Shown here piece after piece: positions 8,591-16,450 of a stretch of DNA of 54,228 nt. The notes below the pieces were generated by a model. The model worked only from the letters and a program-made list of their open reading frames with translations. It ran no database searches and was not told the origin of the DNA. Location: positions 1 to 54,228 of the forward strand of contig CAZLMG010000028.1 in NCBI GenBank assembly GCA_964560765.1, written 5' to 3'. Position numbers and translations under genes: made by a program. Source of the stretch: CAZLMG01 sp964560765. GTDB lineage: Bacteria; Bdellovibrionota_B; Oligoflexia; Oligoflexales; CAZLMG01. Every line of letters starts with the position of its first letter. Position 1 is the first letter of the stretch.

Positions 8591-11440
8591 CTAGGAATCT
8601 GCAAACTGAGATATATCCAATCGGACGAGCGACATAATTTCGTCATCACTCAGCTCCGTCAGATTCACTTCTGCCCCAGACTCAATGACCGCATCCGCCA
8701 GTTGCCGCTTACTGGCAATCATAAGATCAATCTTTTCCTCGATCGTGCCCTGAGAAATCAACTTATGCACCATGACGCTGCGCTTTTGTCCGATACGAAA
8801 CGCCCGGTCGGTCGCTTGGTTCTCAACTGCTGGATTCCACCAGCGATCAAAATGCACCACATGACAGGCCTGAGTCAGATTGAGTCCGCTGCCCCCCGCC
8901 TTAAGCGACAGAACAAAAAACGGTGGGCCATCCTCTTGCTGAAACTGTTCGACCAGTCCCTGGCGCCTTTTTACCGGTACGGTGCCATGAATGACCAATC
9001 CTGGCCGACCAAAGGCCTGAGCCAGAAAGTGCGCGAGAATATCCGTCAACTCGCGAAACTGGGTGAAAACCAGCACCTTCTCTTGCCGCGCAGCGATGGT
9101 TTCGACGATCTCGCCGAGGCGCTGCATCTTGCCACTGTGCGCCGGGTCGTAATCACCATCTTGATGGAACTGGGACGGGTGATTGCAAATTTGTTTGAAG
9201 CGGCCGATGTACTTCAAGACTAAACCGCGACGCTGCATACCGCCCTCGGACTCGGCCAAGGCCGCGGCCAGTTCATCGACCTCTTGTTGATACAGCTTGG
9301 CTTGCTCTTTCGTCAGCGGACAAAGAACTGGCATTTCGATTTTTTCCGGCAGATCGTTAATCACCGACTTATCCGTCTTCTTGCGACGCAAGAGATAGGG
9401 CGATATGAGCTGCCGAAGAGGCCCATAATCCGGCGTCTGTCCCTCGGCCATGGCCTCGACAGCCCCCTCGTACTGCCGCCGGTTACCTAAAAGGCCGGGA
9501 CAAGAGAAATCGAAAATGGCCCAGAGATCCGCAAGCTTGTTTTCAACCGGTGTTCCAGTCATGGCAAATTTTGCAGTGCCCTGCAACGCTCGCACGTTCC
9601 GCGACTGTTGGGTGCCCGGATTCTTGATAGCCTGCGCCTCGTCCGCCACGACCAGGCGCCAGCGCACATCGCGCATCCATGTCAGACGATTCACCATGCT
9701 GTAAGTTGTGATCAGGACATCGTGCCGCGCCAAATCCGTAGGCCGCTGTCGAAGCGAGGCTCCGTCCACCACGGATGGATGCAAAAAGCCCACTCGCAGA
9801 TGCGGTGCGAATCTCTGCAGCTCGGCGCGCCAGTTCCCCATCAGCGACGCAGGCACCACCAGCAGTGCCGGTGTCTGCTCGGGAGTTACCCCTGGAGTCG
9901 ACGCGGAATCGTCCGAGACATCGCCAGTTACCAGCGTCAGCAAGGCTATGATTTGTAGCGTCTTGCCCAGGCCCATATCATCCGCCAGACAACCACCTAG
10001 ACCGAGACCTTGCAGCAGTCGCAGCCAGCGCACCCCAACCCACTGATAAGGGCGCAATTGGGCTTTCAATCGCGATTGAAGCATCTCTCGATCAGCGACC
10101 GCCAAGTCTCCATCCGGCTGCCGCAATTGAGCCAGCAGTGCCGACAGCTCTTTGCCTGCAACAACATCGCACCAGTCGGCGCTGGCGAAGTCATCCTCAA
10201 TCACTTCGTCCTCGGCCGCGTCCCCAGGCTTTCCTGCAAAACGAGCCAATAGCCGCAATGCCTCGCCGAGAGTGATTCCCTCCGCGCCCGCCAAACGCCG
10301 CGCTGCATCCCACCGCTCCATCAAGGACTGCAAGCGCTTTTGATCGACTTCGACCCAACGCCCACGCAACTTCGCCAGTCCTGAACCTTGCGCCAGAAGC
10401 TCCTGCAACTCCTCCGGACTCAGCTGCTCATCCCCAACCGCAACGGCCACGTCAAAATCCACGAGACCCGATAACCCCACATGGCTTGGGGCCTTGCTCT
10501 GGCCCACGGTCACCGAAACTTTGGCCCGCGGAGGCCGCCGCCCCTTCCACCAGTCGGGGGTCTTAAATACGATGCCGGCGCGGGCGAACGACGGAGCTTG
10601 GTTCAACAGAGAGAGTGCTTCGCTAGGAGAAAGATAGATGGGACGAAAGAGGCTCTGTGTGGCCAACCCATCGCTCAAAAAATCACTATCGGCCGCAGCG
10701 CGCTCAATCGGTCGCAGCAGTGCCATGAGCTGCGTGCGATCCCCGGCCTCGATAGAGTCGCGCAATGCTAATCCGAGGGGGCGATGCTGCAGCCTAGCCT
10801 TGCCCGGAACCCGCACCGTATAGGTCGCTAAAAAGGCAAACGGCGCCCGCTCTGGATTCTTACTCTCGGCCACATGAAAATGCACGCGCCCAACGTCCGC
10901 CCAATCCGGAAAGTCCCGCTCCAAGTAGGCGCGGGCGCTCAGGCCACTTTTAGCAACCCGATCCGCCAATTCTTCTGCCGCTTCGCTCCAGAGTCGCTGC
11001 ACAACCTCGGCGTCGAGATACTCGCCCCCAGACATGGGCGGTGCGCGATCGAACCAGCGGACCGCCTCAAGGGCCGACAGCTCGGGAATGGCAAAGGGAT
11101 CGACGTCTACATGCTGAGCAAAGCTACGCATGAAAGCCGAACCGAATTCGCGCCAATAGGTTAGTGCTGGATCCTCACCGCGTTTGGGCGCTGCGCATGA
11201 CCAAGAGATCAACGTCGCCAATGTCGGCTGAGTGGATGCCGACGTCGGCTCGCCCATCGCTAAGTGCCCGCTGGGCAAAACTCGCATTTGCGGCTGTAAT
11301 TCCAGATACCCTCCACGGCCCGATCGATAATGACAAGATCGACGATCGATGAGCAAAATACCAGTGACATCTGTGGTTCTATGGGCCCTAGGATGTCGAA
11401 AGGAGGGCAGGAACTGGACGTGGCACCACCCTCTAACCAT
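8591..11440 (-). CDS. SNF2-family DEAD/H helicase-like ATPase
   Basis: This 949-residue protein is a two-lobed SNF2 ATPase. The N-terminal ~430 residues match the SNF2-associated region of bacterial members. Then come motif I DDMGLGKTLQI, motif II VADEAQ, TGTPVENKL, KVLVFTQF, LKAGGSGLNLT and the motif VI arginines in DRAFRIGQ. Proteins of this type remodel or translocate on DNA-protein complexes; bacterial roles are mostly unproven, with RapA as the distant model. The ATG at 11440 has no clear ribosome site, so the true start may lie slightly downstream. It forms a two-gene unit with the SWIM protein. Confidence 0.9.
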   Translation of the reverse strand: MVRGWCHVQFLPSFRHPRAHRTTDVTGILLIDRRSCHYRSGRGGYLELQPQMRVLPSGHLAMGEPTSASTQPTLATLISWSCAAPKRGEDPALTYWREFGSAFMRSFAQHVDVDPFAIPELSALEAVRWFDRAPPMSGGEYLDAEVVQRLWSEAAEELADRVAKSGLSARAYLERDFPDWADVGRVHFHVAESKNPERAPFAFLATYTVRVPGKARLQHRPLGLALRDSIEAGDRTQLMALLRPIERAAADSDFLSDGLATQSLFRPIYLSPSEALSLLNQAPSFARAGIVFKTPDWWKGRRPPRAKVSVTVGQSKAPSHVGLSGLVDFDVAVAVGDEQLSPEELQELLAQGSGLAKLRGRWVEVDQKRLQSLMERWDAARRLAGAEGITLGEALRLLARFAGKPGDAAEDEVIEDDFASADWCDVVAGKELSALLAQLRQPDGDLAVADREMLQSRLKAQLRPYQWVGVRWLRLLQGLGLGGCLADDMGLGKTLQIIALLTLVTGDVSDDSASTPGVTPEQTPALLVVPASLMGNWRAELQRFAPHLRVGFLHPSVVDGASLRQRPTDLARHDVLITTYSMVNRLTWMRDVRWRLVVADEAQAIKNPGTQQSRNVRALQGTAKFAMTGTPVENKLADLWAIFDFSCPGLLGNRRQYEGAVEAMAEGQTPDYGPLRQLISPYLLRRKKTDKSVINDLPEKIEMPVLCPLTKEQAKLYQQEVDELAAALAESEGGMQRRGLVLKYIGRFKQICNHPSQFHQDGDYDPAHSGKMQRLGEIVETIAARQEKVLVFTQFRELTDILAHFLAQAFGRPGLVIHGTVPVKRRQGLVEQFQQEDGPPFFVLSLKAGGSGLNLTQACHVVHFDRWWNPAVENQATDRAFRIGQKRSVMVHKLISQGTIEEKIDLMIASKRQLADAVIESGAEVNLTELSDDEIMSLVRLDISQFADS

Positions 11441-11519
11441 CGATCATAAAAGAAGTATTTTGCAACGTCGCCGGTAGGGAGGCACGGATTTCAACTATCA
11501 AAGATCGTACGCCCTCATC

Positions 11520-11561
11520 TATCTTAAGATACTGCACATTTTTTCGTGCAAATGGCATTTG
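11520..11561. promoter_or_regulatory. Cluster of dyads between divergent SNF2 and lipoprotein genes
   Basis: A perfect 12-bp palindrome TATCTTAAGATA (11520-11531) is followed by GCAC-8-GTGC (11534-11549) and CAAATG-G-CATTTG (11549-11561). All lie in the 250-base gap between the helicase start (11440) and the lipoprotein start (11691). They could be operators for a divergent promoter region; no -35/-10 pair is convincing. The rest of the gap shows nothing else. Confidence 0.35.
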
Positions 11562-11690
11562 TATCCCATCACCCACAGGTCAAAATTCTCGGTCGCATGG
11601 AAATTTCTAGAGATTTCTGCGGCAAATCGCTGACAACCAGATTGCATGGCCTTCCCTGCAGTCAAAAAACACAGGAAAGGGAATTTCCAA

Positions 11691-12215
11691 ATGAACTACA
11701 AATCCAAGTGCAACTCATCCTTCCGCATTTCGGCATTAACCTTGTTGGTGACGGTAACTATGATCGGATGCAATTCCAGCGCAGACGATCAGACCGTGCC
11801 GGGAACAGGTCAAGTCCGTGTCACGCGCAATGAGTTCGCCGGACTATCCATCGAAAGCATGGTGGCAGCCGTTCGCACAAACGGTGTGACCATAAGTCTA
11901 GTACCCTCTGGGAATGGGGCGCAGGGCACTAAGATCTTCATCAACAGCAACCAGGAGTTTCCCGCTGCCAACACCAAGTATCAGGCGTTGCAGAACACTT
12001 CAGGACAGGCCGACAGTCCATTGGGCTGCTGCTCCGTGACCATTGGCGACGGGATCAACAACGCCCCCATGACGGGAGAAGTCCAGATGGTGAAGGTGCC
12101 CAGCAACTGGCAGGCCGAGGGCGGCACAGTGAGCCTTCGCTTTGCGCTCAAGACTGCGGATGGCCGCGCCATCGAGGGCTCCGCCTCTGGGCAGACGATC
12201 ATCCTCGGCAATTAG
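11691..12215 (+). CDS. Small lipoprotein of unknown function
   Basis: From the ATG at 11691 (AGGAAAGGG upstream) the protein has 174 residues. The signal sequence runs from basic residues through ALTLLVTVTMIG to Cys27, a lipobox, so it is probably an outer- or inner-membrane lipoprotein. The mature part is polar, Gly/Ser/Asn/Thr-rich and beta-predicted. It has a Cys-Cys pair (GCCSVTIGDGI) and a segment (VTRNEFAGLSIESM) I cannot assign. An in-frame start 15 codons upstream would spoil the signal peptide. It converges on dapF, 19 bases away, without a visible terminator. Confidence 0.75.
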   Translation: MNYKSKCNSSFRISALTLLVTVTMIGCNSSADDQTVPGTGQVRVTRNEFAGLSIESMVAAVRTNGVTISLVPSGNGAQGTKIFINSNQEFPAANTKYQALQNTSGQADSPLGCCSVTIGDGINNAPMTGEVQMVKVPSNWQAEGGTVSLRFALKTADGRAIEGSASGQTIILGN

Positions 12216-12234
12216 AGGTTACAGGCTCACGCTC

Positions 12235-13191
12235 TCAAAAGCGCAACACACCGGTGAATGCCAGCACCGCCGGCCCTGCTAACTGGGCCGGATCTTCGGC
12301 GCTAGCCTGCTTAACGGCCAGCTTACCACCCGGCATGCTGACCCCAACCCAACTGTCATACTCAGCCAGCCCGGACTCCAACTGACAGGCGGCGATGGCA
12401 CTTGCCCCCGAACCGCAAGCGTTGGTTTCACCAGCGCCCCGCTCCCATGAACGCGCCACATAGTGTTCCGCCGGCGCCGATCCAAGATAGCGCCCAATTG
12501 CGGCCGCTTGCTTGGCATCCAAGGCAACGGATGCCGCTAAATGGACGTTGATGCCGTCCCAATGGGCGGATGTTTGCAGGCACGGCCCAACTTCCAAAAG
12601 CTGCTCCCGCGTTGGCGCCTCGTCCAGATAGATAACGATGTGCTGATTGCCGATATGACAGGAACCGATGTCGCTGGCCTTGCCCAGCCAAGCCACGGTC
12701 TTACCCAATTCACGGACTGCGGCGACGGCGTGTGCATGAAACCCCGAGTCGCCATTGACCTTTGTCAGCCCCATATCAACCGCAACGTATGGCAACTCGG
12801 TGGATTTGGCCAGATCGCGGACACCGAGATAGCGACAATCCACATCGCGATCACCCAGGCGAAAGGTCACGCCCTCTTGCACATCCCAGCTGCTGCCCTC
12901 GGCGCGCTGTCGGACCAGGACAGATTGGGCGGCGCAGCGAATACCGTTGCCGCAAGTTTTGGCGATCGACCCATCCGAATTGATGATGGTCAAGCGATCG
13001 GCTGTCAGTGCGTTGTGGGTTGGTCGATGCAAAATAATGACGCCGTCGGCTCCGACGCTACTGCCGTCACGTCGACAGAGATCCACCGCGCGTCGTTTCA
13101 AGCTTTCGACCACGTCATCCTGGGTGGGATTGACCCAAACGATAATGAAGTCATTTTTACAGCCGTGCCATTTTTCAAAATCAAGTTGCAT
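12235..13191 (-). CDS. dapF: Diaminopimelate epimerase
   Basis: It converts LL- to meso-diaminopimelate, the last step before lysine and the cross-linking residue of Gram-negative peptidoglycan. The two catalytic cysteines of the cofactor-independent racemase fold are present: Cys80 in KTCGNGIRC and Cys259 in NACGSGASA. The substrate-binding RSWERGAGETNAC stretch is intact. The N-terminal FEKWHGCKNDFIIV is the usual opening. At 318 residues it is about 40 longer than E. coli DapF because of insertions around 85-115 and 150-180. GGGAGC precedes the ATG by 7 bases. The aspartokinase of the same pathway is in this window at 52045, but not in the same operon. Confidence 0.95.
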   Translation of the reverse strand: MQLDFEKWHGCKNDFIIVWVNPTQDDVVESLKRRAVDLCRRDGSSVGADGVIILHRPTHNALTADRLTIINSDGSIAKTCGNGIRCAAQSVLVRQRAEGSSWDVQEGVTFRLGDRDVDCRYLGVRDLAKSTELPYVAVDMGLTKVNGDSGFHAHAVAAVRELGKTVAWLGKASDIGSCHIGNQHIVIYLDEAPTREQLLEVGPCLQTSAHWDGINVHLAASVALDAKQAAAIGRYLGSAPAEHYVARSWERGAGETNACGSGASAIAACQLESGLAEYDSWVGVSMPGGKLAVKQASAEDPAQLAGPAVLAFTGVLRF

Positions 13192-13245
13192 GCGATAGCT
13201 CCCGTATTCACGAGAGCCTATACATTTGCAGGAATTAGGGCAAGT

Positions 13246-13995
13246 TTATGGACAGTCGACGGGTGCTAGCTCCTGATCAAGATTCGCCGGAGGAGTTCCC
13301 TCGGCTAAACCACCATCGAGCCAAGCCTTGAACTTATTTTTTTCCGCATCGGACGATGGAGCACCTGGCGGCATTAGGCCGGTGGAAATTTGCTCCCAAC
13401 TAGACTCGGCAACTTCTTTCGCTGCACCATAGGTACTCAGATCCGGCGACGTGGCTCCCGCAGCATGACAAGAGGTACACTGCGCTGCCAAGTACGGAGC
13501 AATGTCTTGGTGATAGGTTACGGGGTCGGTGGAACTAATGCGATCTTCGGGACGATCTACCAAATGCCCGCCTTCGATCCATTGGCGAAATTTACCAATG
13601 TTCTCTGTTGATGGCGCTGGCGAACCTGCTGGGGGCATAGTTCCAGCCTCCATGCGTACCAGAGATGCCTCTGAAGCCAGATAGACGGCGGCATAGGTAT
13701 CCAGGTTCGGCGCCTGGCGTACTTCGTTGGCGGCAGCCCGGCTATGACAGTTGGTGCAATTAGCTTCCATGATAGCTTTGATGTCAGGATCGTAAACGAC
13801 CGATGCATCTTGCAGTTTCAAGGAAGTTGAAGCGCCGCTGGATTCGGCCACTTTCGCCGCATCGGCGCAGGCATTATAGCGCTGCATGTCTCTTGTAAGT
13901 TGGCCGGCCTCTTTGCTCGGCTTGATGTTACAACCCAGCAACAGTCCACCCAAAAGGGTCACTTGGCCAAAATGGTTCCACCGAAACTGCGCCAC
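13246..13995 (-). CDS. Lipoprotein with two c-type heme (CxxCH) modules
   Basis: From a GTG at 13995 (GGGG just upstream) the protein has 249 residues, with a signal ending in GGLLLGC, Cys22 as lipid site. Two similar ~70-residue modules follow. Each has a CxxCH heme site (CTNCHSR; CTSCHAA), then LDTYAA or LSTYGAA, then a Met-Pro-Pro (GTMPPAG; GLMPPGA) that could give the distal heme Met, then KFRQWIEGG or KFKAWLDGG. This is the pattern of planctomycete-type cytochrome c domains. It probably faces the periplasm as an electron carrier or redox accessory. A TTG at 14049 extends the frame but makes a poorer signal peptide; a TTTCGCGAAA palindrome overlaps that site. Confidence 0.75.
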   Translation of the reverse strand: MAQFRWNHFGQVTLLGGLLLGCNIKPSKEAGQLTRDMQRYNACADAAKVAESSGASTSLKLQDASVVYDPDIKAIMEANCTNCHSRAAANEVRQAPNLDTYAAVYLASEASLVRMEAGTMPPAGSPAPSTENIGKFRQWIEGGHLVDRPEDRISSTDPVTYHQDIAPYLAAQCTSCHAAGATSPDLSTYGAAKEVAESSWEQISTGLMPPGAPSSDAEKNKFKAWLDGGLAEGTPPANLDQELAPVDCP

Positions 13996-14119
13996 GCGCC
14001 CCCCAACCACATTCGTTGAAAATACGTAAATCCAAGTTCCTATCGGCAATTTCGCGAAAATCTTTGAGGGGGCTCCTTTTATTTAAATATTTAAGATAGT
14101 TAAAGGATCTGTTTTTTTG

Positions 14120-15886
14120 TCACGAGGCCGCGGCATCTCTATGCGTCCGCACTTCCTGTGCTTGTCCGTCCTTCAACTGCAAGACCCGATCGGCATAACG
14201 AAGTATGCCCGGGCGATGTGACACGATGATGATCGTCGTCTTGCCTTTCAGCTTTTGCACCACCTCAGCGATTTCTTGTTCGGTCTGGTCATCAATATTG
14301 GCAGATGCCTCGTCCAGCACCAGAAGATTCGGCTGGCACAAAAAGGCGCGTGCCAACGCGAGTCGCTGCTTCTGTCCTGCGGACAGCCCCTCTCCGCCCT
14401 CGCGCACCACATGGGATAGGCGCCCTGGATTGGCGAACTCAATCAGCCGGGCATCGGTCAGAGCACGACAGCAATCCGTATCGCTAGCGGTCCATGGCAG
14501 GCCATAGGTCAAATTATCGCGAATGCTGCCGGCAAAAATAAAAGGGTCGGCACCTACATAACCAACACGAACTTCATTGCCGGCAAAGTATTCGGCAGCA
14601 TCCTTTCCACTCACCAACACCGATCCGGACTCGGCCTTATAAACGCCCAAGATGAGGCCCAACAGCGTGGACTTGCCGGATCCGCTGCGACCAATGATGC
14701 CGAACTGGGTGCCCGCCGCGACGCGAAAAGTGATACTGGAAATCGACGGGCGATCCGCTCCATCGTAGGTATATTGAACTCCGTCCAACGCTAAGGCCGG
14801 CGGCGATAGCTCCGCTAACCGCTGCCGCTCAGCAGCCTGAAACGGCGCGCCACTATGAAATGTGCCGAGCGGCGAAACACGGCGCAAATGACTGTCGGCT
14901 TCTGCAAACAATGTGCGCGCCTCGCGGCGAGTCCCCATGAATGCCTGGCGGAATTGAGGCCAGTGGGTCTGCGTCCACCCCAAGTCGCTCGCGAAACTAC
15001 CCAAAGTCTGCGTAAAGCGCAAAAAAAGGTAAAGAAACGTCAGCAGATCAGCGCCGGTCGTCCCCCAAACGGTTAAACCAGCGGCCGCGATACCCACCAG
15101 CAGTGTCACGCCACCCACGGGTGGCAACACTCCAGAGACGCCTCCATAGGCATTCGCTCGAATGTTGCTCGCTGCATAGCGCAAAACGTTATTCAGAAGA
15201 CCATCGAATTCCAGTTTCTCCGTCCGCAACGATTTCACCAGCAACCAATTGTGGGTCACTCGCTCAAGGGTCGCCTGAATATGGTTCTGCTCCACCGGAA
15301 CATCGGCAGCGACTTGCCGCAATTTACGGTTCCATTGGGAAATCACCCACCCCATCATGCAGACGCCAAGGGTACCAACCATGGCTCCCCGCCATTCAAC
15401 ATAAAACATCACGACAAAAAGCAGCAAAACCTGCACGGCACTGCTGAGCGTCGAAATCATGTGGCCAACGAACTGACCCGCTTTAGGAAACAGCTCACCG
15501 AACTGTAACTGAATTTCCGTAGCGCGTGGATATCGCCCACCATCCGCAAATAGCAAACGACGCAGGGAAGACAGACGCAGGCGGGCAACCGTCAATTGGT
15601 GCGTATTGACGCGCGCCATGTGGACCAGGAACGCACCAACGCTTCGGAGCACAGCTAAGCCGATGAGAATAATCGCAAGTATCGAGGGCGAGAATCGAAG
15701 CGCCGCAAACTGACCTTCTGTCGCCGCACTGGCTGGTAGGAGCCCAAGCTCGATAAAGAACGACTGCAGCAGAAGGGCCACACCCAGCTCAGCAGTCGAT
15801 ATCAGGATGGACGCGACAATGCCGACGCTGATCCAATAAAAGGGGCGCCTGCCGAGAACATGCAATGCCTGACGAAACAAGGTCAC
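14120..15886 (-). CDS. ABC transporter, fused permease-ATPase (exporter type)
   Basis: The 588-residue half-transporter has six-helix exporter membrane domains (~15-310) and a C-terminal ATPase (~350-588). The ATPase has Walker A GRSGSGKST, signature LSAGQKQRLALARA, Walker B LLVLDEASAN and the switch His in SHRPG. The Q-loop position reads VGADPFIF, where V-x-Q-D-P is usual, so the Q-loop glutamine is replaced by Ala. It would act as a homodimer or with a partner encoded elsewhere; lipid, peptide or drug export are all possible. The GTG start lacks a strong ribosome site. The gene lies downstream of the peroxiredoxin on the same strand. Confidence 0.88.
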   Translation of the reverse strand: MTLFRQALHVLGRRPFYWISVGIVASILISTAELGVALLLQSFFIELGLLPASAATEGQFAALRFSPSILAIILIGLAVLRSVGAFLVHMARVNTHQLTVARLRLSSLRRLLFADGGRYPRATEIQLQFGELFPKAGQFVGHMISTLSSAVQVLLLFVVMFYVEWRGAMVGTLGVCMMGWVISQWNRKLRQVAADVPVEQNHIQATLERVTHNWLLVKSLRTEKLEFDGLLNNVLRYAASNIRANAYGGVSGVLPPVGGVTLLVGIAAAGLTVWGTTGADLLTFLYLFLRFTQTLGSFASDLGWTQTHWPQFRQAFMGTRREARTLFAEADSHLRRVSPLGTFHSGAPFQAAERQRLAELSPPALALDGVQYTYDGADRPSISSITFRVAAGTQFGIIGRSGSGKSTLLGLILGVYKAESGSVLVSGKDAAEYFAGNEVRVGYVGADPFIFAGSIRDNLTYGLPWTASDTDCCRALTDARLIEFANPGRLSHVVREGGEGLSAGQKQRLALARAFLCQPNLLVLDEASANIDDQTEQEIAEVVQKLKGKTTIIIVSHRPGILRYADRVLQLKDGQAQEVRTHRDAAAS

Positions 15887-15946
15887 TGAAAGCCCGCGTC
15901 CAAAGCAGTTTCAAGCTGGGATGACACGGGTTTGGTATCGGCCGTT

Positions 15947-16435
15947 TTACTTGGCAACTTTGCCAGAATGAGCCTTCAGTGCGGCCAGAACGGCCTCGGC
16001 ATGCCCATCAACACTGACCTTCTTCCAGAGTTTTACGACTTTGCCATCCGGGCCAATCAGGAAGGTCGAGCGCTGAATGCCCATGGATTTTTTGCCGTAC
16101 AAAGTCTTTTCCCGCCAAACGCCTAGCTTCTCCGCGACTTTGTGGTCATTGTCCACCAGCAGGGGGAAATTCAATTCAAACTTGTCGCGAAACTTCTGAT
16201 GACTCGCAGCGCTGTCGGGGCTGACACCGAATACTACGGCGCCAGCGCGCTTGAGTTTGTTTTGATGATCGCGAAACTCACAGGCTTCGCGGGTGCAGCC
16301 TGGCGTGTTATCGCGTGGATAAAAATAAAGCACCACGTAGCTGCCCTTGTGATCCGCCAAATCGACGGAATTGCCGGCATCGTCTTCCATCACAATCTTT
16401 GGGAGCTTTTCGCCCTCTTCCAACCACTCAGCCAT
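15947..16435 (-). CDS. bcp: Thioredoxin-dependent thiol peroxidase (BCP/PrxQ)
   Basis: It reduces hydrogen and organic peroxides with electrons from thioredoxin. From the ATG at 16435 (AAGGAG 8 bases upstream; a GTG two codons earlier sits only 2 bases from that site) the protein has 162 residues. Peroxidatic Cys47 lies in YPRDNTPGCTREACEFRD, and the resolving Cys52 is five residues on, the atypical 2-Cys arrangement of the PrxQ group. The rest of the thioredoxin-like fold (VVFGVSPDS, FPLLVDND, STFLIGPDG) is complete. It follows fusA by 15 bases on the same strand and may be read through from it. Confidence 0.93.
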   Translation of the reverse strand: MAEWLEEGEKLPKIVMEDDAGNSVDLADHKGSYVVLYFYPRDNTPGCTREACEFRDHQNKLKRAGAVVFGVSPDSAASHQKFRDKFELNFPLLVDNDHKVAEKLGVWREKTLYGKKSMGIQRSTFLIGPDGKVVKLWKKVSVDGHAEAVLAALKAHSGKVAK

Positions 16436-16450
16436 GGTCACGTCTCCTTG

